Position numbers and translations under genes: made by a program. Positions 55,903 through 64,000 of a DNA stretch of 64,000 nucleotides are shown here, piece after piece (position 1 is the stretch's first letter; every line of letters begins with the position of its first letter). The notes beneath the pieces were generated by a model that was given only the letters and a program-made list of their open reading frames with translations, did not search any database and was not told the origin of the DNA. This DNA is from Diadophis punctatus similis (Eukaryota; Chordata; Lepidosauria; Squamata; Dipsadidae): NCBI GenBank assembly GCA_023053685.1, contig JALIGW010000010.1, positions 8,036,596 through 8,100,595 on the forward strand, given 5' to 3'.

Positions 55903-56616
55903 GAGAAGGACCCTCAATCAGCCATCTCCAGGGAGCCACCCCCGTCCTCAGGAGGCAGCAGCCCCTTTAAGAGTGAGGGAGCTTTTTTATTTTTTATTTC
56001 CCTCCTTCTAGCCTGAGCCGGCCGATCGCAAGCCCGCCGGCAGTGACAGCGCGCCGCAGACGTTCGCGGAGGGGAGGGGGGAGGTGATCGTTTGCCACCA
56101 CCACACAGGTATGTGAGTCGCCCAGGGGTCAGCCGCACCTCGGGTTGGAGGGTCCTTGTCCTGCTGCTGCCCCAAGGAAGCTGCGGAGCTGAAGAAGCCT
56201 CCACCCATCTGCCAGCTCGCCACTCAGCCTTTTGGAATCGGGAAGGGGATCGCAGCGCTGCCACCTGAAAATGCTTTCCTCCCCAGGCTGAGTGGCGAGC
56301 TGGCAGGTGGGTGGAGGCTTCTTCAGCTCCGCAGCTTCCTTGGGGCAGCAGCAGGACAAGGACCCTCCAACCCGAGGTGCGGCTGACCCCCGGGCGACTC
56401 ACATACCTGTGCGTTGGCGGCGGTGGCAAGCGATCCCATCCCCTCCACGAACGTCTGTGGCGCGCTGTCACTGCCGGCGGGCTCGCGGTTGGCCGGCTCA
56501 GGCTGGAAGGAGGGAAATAAAATAAAATAAAAAATAAAAAAGCTCCTTCACTCTTAAAGGGGCGGCTGCCTCCTGAGGACGGGGGTGGCTCCCTAGGCTG
56601 ATTGAGGGTCCTTCTC
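55903..56616. repeat. Long hairpin, copy 3
   Basis: Both arms retained, with the paired G as in copy 2. Confidence 0.85.
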
Positions 56617-56841
56617 AGGCAGAGACCCCCGCGGCAGCAGGGGCTGCAATGCAATGCTCTGAGCGGCGTGCAAAAAGCCTTTCTCCAATTTTGGAATCGG
56701 GGAGGGAAGTGTTTTCGGGCTGCAGCCTGAAACGCAATGCTCTTTTTTTGCTTCTGTAATCACTTTTCTCCCCATTCCAAAAACAGGGCAAACGGTGGGG
56801 TGTCCATAGAAACCCCACCAAAGCCAGCAGATTTATTTCAA

Positions 56842-56920
56842 AGAGAGGAGGGAGGAAGAGAGGGGGGAGGGAGAGGGAGAGGGAGTGGCAGGGGGAGAGA
56901 GAGAGAGAGGAGGGGGGCAT
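56842..56920 (+). repeat. Purine tract, copy 3
   Basis: Unchanged. Confidence 0.7.
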
Positions 56921-57114
56921 ACCACAGTCACTTGCTAAAGTATTGAATGCTAGGTATGGCAGAATTATTTTTTTCTTGTTTTGCTCCCCCAAAATTAAGG
57001 TGCGTCCTATATTACGGTGCGTCCTATACTCCGAAAAATACGGTATATTAATATAAATATACCGTGTTACATTTAATGAATTTTTACACACAAATATCTT
57101 ATATTATTCAGAGT

Positions 57115-58378
57115 TGACAGATATACATTTTATACATTCCTTCTTTTTCTTAACCAATCATAAAATTTGTTCCATATTATATAAAAGTCTGATTCTTGTT
57201 TATCCTTTAATTCCTTTGTTAATTTGTCCATCTCAGCGCAGTCCATTATCTTTCTAATTATGTCCTCCTCTGTAGGTGTTTCACTGTTTTTCCAGAACTG
57301 CGCGTATATAATCCTAGCTGCTGTTAGAATGTGAATAGTAATGTATTGAGTATCTTTGTTAACTCTTGGTTCAATGATGCCTAACAAGAAAAACTGGGGT
57401 TTATTAGAAAATTCTTCCTAGGTTATTTCTTTAATCCACTTCCCTATAATGGCCCAATAGCTCTTAGCTTTCTTACAGGTCCACCAGGTATGATAGTATG
57501 TGCCTATTTCTTTTTTGCATTTCCAACATAAGGCAGATGAATTCTGCGAAATCCTTGCAATTCTTGTCGGTGGAAGGTGCCACCTATAAAACATCTTGCA
57601 CTGGTTCTCCTTGAAGGCCACTGACATTGTCATCTGCCAATTTGTCATCCAAATTTCTTCCCATTTATCTAAATCTATCGAATATCCAAAGTTTTTGGCC
57701 CATCTCAGCATTGGTTCTTTTACTATCTCCTCTTCTAATTTATATTTTATTAAAAATTTATAATTTTTTCCAATCAAATTATCTTCCGGTCCCAGAAATG
57801 TCCTGTCAAAGTTGCTATATTCCTTCTGAAAATCATATGTCTTATTGACTTTGTAGAACTTTGCTTGGACTTGGGTATATGTCCACCAGTCTAAATTTAT
57901 ACCTCCTTCTGCCAGTTCATCTCTACACTTCAAATTTCCCTGTTCATTGATTAATTCTTTATATTTTATAGCTCTGTCATAAGACATCAAACTGGGATGT
58001 TTAAGGGCTTCAACGGGAGAATATCAAATTGGAATTTTTGAATAGTGGTGTCTTTTAATTTGTAGCCAAATTTGAAGGAGTGAATTTCTTAATAAATGTT
58101 TTTTGAAATAAGTATGTACTTTATATTTACCATCCCAGATATATGCATGCCATCCCAGATGAAGGTCATGCACTTCAATCGTCAAGGTTCTACTGTTTTT
58201 AAGCTGTATCCATTCTCTAATCCAAGATAAACCTGCCGAATAATAATATAATTGCCAATTTGGGACACCCAGTCCACCTCTTTCTTTAACATCTTGAAGT
58301 GAATTTTGCCTTATTCTCGGTTTTTTTCCTTGCCAAATAAATTTTAACGTTATCTTTGTCAAATCTGAGAAAAAATTT
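57115..58378 (-). pseudogene. L1 ORF2 C-terminal region, copy 3
   Basis: Shares the Gly variant with copy 2 (C at 57902). Confidence 0.82.
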
Positions 58379-58395
58379 CTCCCTGGTGGTTAAAA

Positions 58396-59179
58396 ATGAC
58401 AAGTATTACAAATTTAACAAAGATTGGGACGGGGAGAAAACAGGTAGTCCAGTCCACATTGGCTATTTCAAGTCCTCCTGGTCAAAGATCGATAGAAGAC
58501 ATGGTGACTAACGAAAGATCTAATTCATTTAAAGACTTACAGGCTAGGCTGCAAAAAATGCAAGATGCAATGACAAAGAATCATGAAGATCTGAAAAGGG
58601 AGATAGGAGAGGTAAGAAGCGATACGAGAGAGCTCAAAGAAAAAATACAATCGATGGATGGAAAATTTGAAACCTTCCAACATCAAATTATGAGAAATGA
58701 ACAAAAACTACAAGAGATGGAAGAAAGAATGGGGAAGGAGGGGAAAAGAGTGGACAAAATGAATGAGAGGTTGATGCAAGCAAATAAAGAACTGGAGACT
58801 ACTGTTATCTTGCTAGAGTCTGAGAAAGTGGCACATTATCTGCGCTTCCAAAATTTTATCTGCGCTTCCAAAATTGCCAGAGATGATGACGGAAATATTG
58901 GCGAAGACTTTAGGAATTGGAAAGGAAGAAATGTTAATCGAAATGTATGAGATTTACCGAATGCACACTAATTATGCCAAATGACATAATTTACCAAAAG
59001 AAGTCCACATCAGATTTGTTAAAAAATCAATTAGAGACGAAATTCTTCATAGAACCAGAGATGACCCCATAGAACATAGAGGAAGGCAATTAATGGTGCT
59101 GAAACTGGTGCCGAGGAGAGTGAGAGAGCTGAGAAGGCCATATCAATTTTTGACCTCCAAACTGATTAGACATAATATT
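58396..59179 (+). pseudogene. L1 ORF1 5' part, copy 3
   Basis: Same 20-bp duplication as copies 1 and 2. Confidence 0.85.
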
Positions 59180-59997
59180 TGTCAAAGCATCATTTGACAC
59201 GTTTTTACTCAGAAGACTACGGAAGGGGAGGGGGTGTAAGGATTGCCTCTCCGTCTAACTTAAGAAAGCTTCTGAGTCAAGTATTTCAAAAGGATCTTTT
59301 ATTAAGCAGATGTGAAAGCATTCCATTCAAAGCAACGTCTGAATACCCTTAGGCAAAGCAGTTAGAGTTAAAGCAGTAGAGACCCCTCCCCATTAGCCAG
59401 AATTAACAGCCTGGCCAATACGCAGGTGTGAAAAGGTTTTCTTTAATCCACTGCTCTGGGAACCAGATGAACATACATTTCCCAGAACCTCTTTCCATTC
59501 CCACTTCAAGTGAAATATCCACATTGCCCCTCATAAACCATCTCCCAGGATGAAGAGATCTCAAGATGCTTGGCGCTAGGACATACGTTGTAAAACATCA
59601 GTTGATACAGGCAATGCTAATAAATCAACCCCAAGACCCCCCCCTTCTCTCAACTGAATGGCAGAGTCACTCTTTTGGGATTCTGACAGGGGGATTCTAT
59701 GAGGGAGAAATGTTAGAGATAGCACATTCTTGGTTAGTTCCCCAAGGTCATCCTTTGTCCAACACCTGCAGGAAGCTGGGAGAAGAAATTACCATGCTGG
59801 CAGAAGATGAGTGGCCAACGTGATGGGGGTGGGGAACAAGGGGTGCCAACTTCTTACTGGGTGGGAACGTGGGTGGAAAGTTAGATTTGGGTTTCTCCAC
59901 TTAAGTGCCAACATGGTCTCTGCATTAAATTGGAACTTTGGTGAACTTTTTTCCTTGGACTCTGATTTCTGCTCGGGTGCTATTTGGAACCGTGCCA
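59180..59997 (+). repeat. Gypsy 5' LTR, copy 3
   Basis: Same length as copy 1, T at the site where copy 2 has a private A. Confidence 0.87.
59235..59688 (-). mobile_element. Solo LTR in Gypsy 5' LTR, copy 3
   Basis: 454 bp as in copy 1, with GGGGG on both sides. Confidence 0.8.
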
Positions 59998-60110
59998 TTA
60001 ACCCAAATCTCATTTAAAACTTGCCCAGCTACCCCAATTGACAGGGCACTGGTCGGGGTCCTGGGCCCCAGCTCCGACCCGACGCTGGGCGGTGCGAAGA
60101 CTCAGGGAAG

Positions 60111-60422
60111 ATGGAGAAGGAGGAGAAAGCAACTGGGGATCCTGTAAGGGACAAGACGGAGGAATACATCAGAAGCCTCTACTCTCCCTCCCCGGCGTTC
60201 GTGGAGGCCAGGGAGTCCACGGAGAGAGAATGCCAGTTGGGGGCATGGAGCAAGCTACTGGCCCCTGAGCCTCTCTCTCAGCTGGAGCGGACCCCACTAG
60301 GAGCCATTGGGGGCTTGAGGCTGGAGCAGCCCTTGGCCCCGAATGGGGGCAGCCGAGAACCACGCTCGCGGGGCGCTCCGAAGATGAGGGATCCCAGTCA
60401 GGCTCCCACGCTCACTCGCTGA
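60111..60422 (+). pseudogene. Possible Gypsy leader ORF, copy 3
   Basis: Same 103 codons. Confidence 0.35.
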
Positions 60423-60512
60423 CGGACCTTCGTGATCGGTTTGGACACCTAAGCGTGAGTTGGACAACCCCCCTCAGGAATTGAAGCCCCAAAGTGGAAC
60501 CTGGCCCAGCCC

Positions 60513-60861
60513 GTGTTCTCTTTCCCAGAAGGACCTCGAGCCTCCCAGCAAAGTGGGATTGCCGCCTCTTTTCACACCACTGCGAGTGGGACCCCAGGAA
60601 GTCTTCCCACCGGGCCACCTCCCAGTTGGGAGTCACGCTACCCCTCCCCAAAACCAACCCACCAACAGGGGGGCGGGAAGCCCCAGTGGTGGCAAACGGG
60701 AGGAGAAAGAGCACCAGCTCCAACACCACAGCCAAGCTTCGGAGCCATGCCACTGTGGCAAGCCCCACCGGGATGGGGGTTCTTTCCCGGAGTGGGGTGG
60801 CCGCAATACCAGTGGACCCTGGAGTACTGTTGTGTCCCAGCACGGAGACCCCTCAGAAATG
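60513..60861 (+). pseudogene. Gypsy Pro/Gly-rich region, copy 3
   Basis: Counterpart of 11922-12270. Confidence 0.3.
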
Positions 60862-60951
60862 ACGCACACCCAACTGTTTGCAAACAATACTATTTTACTA
60901 CTAATAAATATTCTTAGTAGTTATGTTTTAAAGTCCATGAAGAACAGAAAA

Positions 60952-61660
60952 GCCATACTTGGAGAAGGAGGCGCTACTCACGGTCACTCATGCTCTTGTC
61001 ACCTCCCGATTGGATTACTGCAATGCGCTCTACATGGGCCTACCCTTGAAGAGTATTCAGAGACTTCAGTTGGTGCAAAATGCGGCTGCGCGTGCTGTGG
61101 TGGGTGTGCCAAGGTTCACCCATGTTACACCTATACTCCGCCAGCTGCATTGGTTGCCCATCCGTCTCCGGGTACAATTCAAGGTGTTGATCATCATCTT
61201 TAAAGCCCTTCATGGCTTAGGACCAGGTTACCTTCGGGACCGCATTCTGCCTCATACTTCCCTTCGACCAGTTAGGGCCCATAGAGTGGGCCTCCTCCAG
61301 GTCCCGTCAGCCAAACAATGCCGGCTGGCGGGCCCTAGGGGGAGGGCCTTCTCTGGGGGGGGGCATGCTCTGGAACCAACTTCCCCCAGAGACCCAAACC
61401 ATCCCCACCCTGCTGGCCTTCCGAAAAGCCGTTAAGACATGGCTCTTCCTGCAGGCAGGGGGGGGAGACTAGTTCCACCTGAGCTCTCCTCTGGTATGTT
61501 TGATGGTAATTATTTTTTTAACTTTTTAAATGTTTTAATTCTGTTTTTAACCGTGGTTTATTATTCAGTGTACTTATACAATGTTGTATGCCGCTCTGAG
61601 TCCCTCTGGAGTAGGGCGGCATAGAAGAACCAATAATAAATAAATAAATAAAAATAAAAG
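60952..61660 (+). mobile_element. LINE 3' fragment, copy 3
   Basis: An extra G near 61356 shifts the frame earlier than in the other copies; it ends after 158 codons at 61435. Confidence 0.82.
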
Positions 61661-61685
61661 ATTCTTTTTTCAGAAAGTCCAATAC

Positions 61686-62210
61686 TGTTGCTTCTTAAGA
61701 ATTGGCCAAAATTCAAACTCCCAAAGAAAACAGGCAATTAGTTCCTCAGTTATCAGTAACTCACAGAAGTTGGCAGAAAGCCTGGAATTAATTATTTCAC
61801 GAACCGAAAATCCAGAAGTCAAAGCCGTAGATTCAAAGAGCAGCAAAACATGGTAAGAGAAATCCAACAAGTTGTTTCCAGTGTCAGCTTCAGCGTGCTG
61901 AAGCCTTAAATAGCCTCAGGGCGTGGCCAATTAGCCTGCAGCTCTACATGCGAGGAGACCTCCTCCTGCAGAGCCAGTCTCGCCTGCTAGCTGCCCTGCA
62001 TCAAGCAGAGGCTCCTCCTCTTCTCCTGAGTCAGTCAGCTCCAACTGAGGAGGTGCAGAAGGCCCTGGTTGGCTTTCAGCCTCTGGCACCGAGTCCTCCT
62101 CGCTATCGGACTCAGGTGCCAGGTGCACAGGATGATAGTGCCGTGCCACAGTCAGCTCTTGGTCCTCTGGATCCATGACCAGCTGCACGGGATGCGGGCA
62201 AGCCACAACA
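61686..62210 (-). mobile_element. Second solo LTR-like insertion, copy 3
   Basis: Counterpart of 13094-13618. Confidence 0.5.
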
Positions 62211-62381
62211 GATACCCCCTACAACCATTCTCCATGCCTGTGATGGGGCAGCGCAGTCGGGCCCTACATTGCCAGTATCAGCCGCACCAGCCCCTCCCCA
62301 AGGGGGGAGTTGAGCCAACAGATGCATCATGGAGGGGCCCAGATAGGATGACCTCTGCCACAAGCCGTTGCTCTGCTGGCC

Positions 62382-62813
62382 ACAGCTGGGCTAGCCGCCC
62401 CCCCTCAGCCTCAGGAGGCCACCCCACAGTTCCGAGCCACGTTCGATGGGCACCCGACTAAACTAGCCTACTTCCTCCACCGGGTGTTAGTATACATCGA
62501 CGAATACCGAGTGCTGTTCCAAACAAATAGGCAGCTGATCGATCAGCTAACCAAGGGGATGAATGACAGGGAAGCAGCAGAGTATGTGGCCGAGCTCCAC
62601 GATGAAGTGGCCCCTGAGTTAAATGACCTGGACGACTTCGTCCAGCTAATGAGGATCAGATTTCGTGATGAGGCCCAACAGGCAGATGCAGAGGCCCAGA
62701 TCAAAAAGCTGAAGCAAGCGGGATGCCCAGTGAAGGAACTGGTGTGGGAGTTTAGAAGAGCAGCAGGGAAAGTGCGGGACTGGCCCGAGTGGCTCTTGGT
62801 GCACACATTTTGA
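62382..62813 (+). pseudogene. Gypsy Gag region, copy 3
   Basis: Same TGA end at 62811-62813. Confidence 0.75.
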
Positions 62814-63010
62814 GATGCACTAGATCCGGAGCTGAAGAAAGCATGTAAAATCCAGGGGGGTCCCGTGCCGAGTCCAAGAGTGGTACTCCACTGCCATTGC
62901 TCTGGACCACATGGTCAGAGTCAGAAAGGAGACCCCGCCGGACCGGACCACTAGAAGGCCACCGGGCCGCAGGATCCCCCCTAGACCGGCAGTGATCCCA
63001 CACTGAATCG

Positions 63011-63703
63011 ATGAGGGGAGTGAAGTGTTATAGGTGTGGCCAAGCCAGCCACCATACGACCGAGTGCCTAGCGCCAGCCCCCAGCCCTCTGCCAAGGGCC
63101 AGGCCACCTCCTGCTCCCAAAAGAAAGCTGGCTAAGCCGCCCGAACTGGGGCGGTTGGCCCTGCAACTGAAGGGGCCCCCTCCCCCTCCTGATGACAATG
63201 AAACATCACCAGCGGGAGAATCGGCCCCTCTGTGGGAAGAAGGGGTCGACGAGGAAGAGGATCCGATGGTGAGTGCAGCGGTTCGCCCCTTTCATATAAA
63301 AGCCAAAATTACAGTGCCCGAGACGGGGAAGGAAGGGGGAGTAGATGCCATAATCGACACGGGCTGTTCGGGGTGCCTAATCAGCAAGATAGTGGTAGAT
63401 AAACTGGGGATTCGCACTAGGCCCCTAGCCAGCCCCATCTGATTCCAACAGCTGGATGGGTCGTTAGTTGGGGGGGTTCCCACCACCCTACTAACTCAGG
63501 CAGTAAAATTGAAGTTTGGGTGGCACCAAGAGCAAATTCAATTCATAGTAGCCCCCAAGATGTCAGAAGCCATCATTCTGGGTCTGGCATGGCTAGACAA
63601 GTGGACCCCCACCATAAGATGGGAGGATGGGTATTGGAAGCTCAATGTACACATCGGCCTGACACCTCCTCTAGAGAGCCCAATGCAGCGGGAAAAGTTC
63701 ATG
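63011..63703 (+). pseudogene. Gypsy zinc knuckle and protease, copy 3
   Basis: Same motifs and internal TGA (63440-63442). Confidence 0.82.
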
Positions 63704-64000
63704 CATGGGGGGGTGACCGAATCTGAGCGACTTTATCCAACAGAAACTCAGCAAATTCCTCAGCTCTGCCTTGTAAGTGTTCCTCGCTCCCCCCTTTTCC
63801 AAGGAGGGGGCGAGTCACCCTAAACAAGGCGGCTGGACGAGAATCTGCGGACGCAATAAGAGCGGAAAGATAGGATCGTCTTGCCGCCCTTATCGCCACT
63901 AAATAAGATCTGATGTAAATTCTTAATAGTGTTCGGTCAGACTCGGTCTTCCTGGTTCTCCAGCGGCGCTCCAGACGTCTCTTCTGGCGTTTCATCTCCC
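63704..64000 (-). mobile_element. LINE fragment A, copy 3 (cut by window end)
   Basis: Only the linker end (KRQKRRL to DKVAQIR) is inside the window. Confidence 0.8.

Larger units (their letters stand above)
55677..57043. mobile_element. Fold-back DNA transposon, copy 3
   Basis: T at 56757 is private to this copy. It matches copy 2 at the 7873-equivalent site and copy 1 at the 8040-equivalent site. Confidence 0.8.
55453..58381 (-). mobile_element. L1 3' part, copy 3
   Basis: Counterpart of 6862-9790. Confidence 0.8.
48592..64000. repeat. 24.3-kb tandem repeat unit, copy 3 (truncated by window end)
   Basis: First 15.4 kb of a third unit, cut off inside a LINE fragment by the end of the window. 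Private substitutions seen are 54980 (A, giving Arg to Gln in the reverse transcriptase ORF) and 56757 (T). A poly-G run near 61356 is 9 long against 8 in the other copies, which shifts the frame of the LINE fragment there. Confidence 0.97.
59180..64000 (+). mobile_element. Gypsy element, copy 3 (cut by window end)
   Basis: 5' LTR through to LINE fragment A; the rest lies beyond the window. Confidence 0.87.

Noticed and set aside
1..64000. Bacterial, plasmid or phage origin
   Set aside because: No operons, Shine-Dalgarno-led genes or bacterial protein families; the content is vertebrate-type LINE, LTR and DIRS sequence with AAAT tails.
1..64000. CRISPR-like array, because of regular repetition
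   Set aside because: The repeat period is 24.3 kb and no short repeat-spacer pattern is present.
1..64000. Embedded snRNA, 5S rRNA or tRNA gene as a reason for tandem amplification
   Set aside because: I saw no tRNA cloverleaf with A and B boxes, no 5S-like or snRNA-like sequence in the unit by eye; a covariance-model search would be decisive.

Overview
This window looks like eukaryotic, probably squamate (snake or lizard), repetitive DNA. It contains no recognisable host protein gene, rRNA, tRNA or CRISPR array. The squamate call rests on the transposon mix: CR1/L2-type LINEs whose 3' end carries the GCCGCCC...GGGCGGCAT hairpin followed by an AAAT repeat tail, an A-rich L1, a chromodomain Gypsy element, a DIRS-like element, and interspersed repeats resembling ones I know from snake sequence. 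That assignment is by memory of families, not by a database search.

The dominant structure is a head-to-tail tandem array with a period of about 24.3 kb. The phase I use is arbitrary (unit position 1 = window position 1). Copy 1 is 1-24294, copy 2 is 24295-48591 (24,297 bp) and copy 3 is 48592-64000 (the first 15.4 kb only). I found 11 substitutions by eye between copies 1 and 2, so they are about 99.95% identical. All length differences I could find lie in poly-C or poly-G runs. The window neither enters nor leaves the array, so the true junction and copy number are unknown.

Layout of one unit, in copy 1 coordinates: 1-1940, the 3' part of a decayed DIRS-like element (RNase H, tyrosine recombinase, complementary repeats). 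1941-4356, GC-rich hairpins, AT-rich non-coding DNA and a squamate-like interspersed repeat. 4357-6566, a 5'-truncated LINE with an intact 683-codon reverse transcriptase ORF. 6862-9790, the 3' end of an L1 on the minus strand, with a 1,367-bp fold-back transposon (7086-8452) in its 3' UTR. 9805-10588 and 18835-19150, L1 ORF1 and the start of ORF2 on the plus strand, split by an 8.2-kb Gypsy element (10589-18834) with a 5-bp target duplication. The Gypsy 5' LTR is itself split by a 454-bp solo LTR with its own 5-bp duplication. The Gypsy interior holds a second LTR and four LINE fragments, three of which replace most of pol. 19151-22939, a nearly complete L2/CR1-type LINE on the minus strand. 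22940-24294, the 5' part of the DIRS-like element, which continues into the next unit.

The parts do not form a pathway. They record nested insertions, decay (several CGA to TGA changes that fit CpG deamination) and then a much more recent amplification of the whole 24.3-kb block. The two Gypsy LTRs differ at about a dozen sites in 360 bp, while the units differ by about 0.05%, so the amplification is far younger than the insertions. The array is the most interesting object here: a transposon-built macrosatellite, or possibly an ampliconic or piRNA-cluster-like locus. An assembly artefact must be excluded first.
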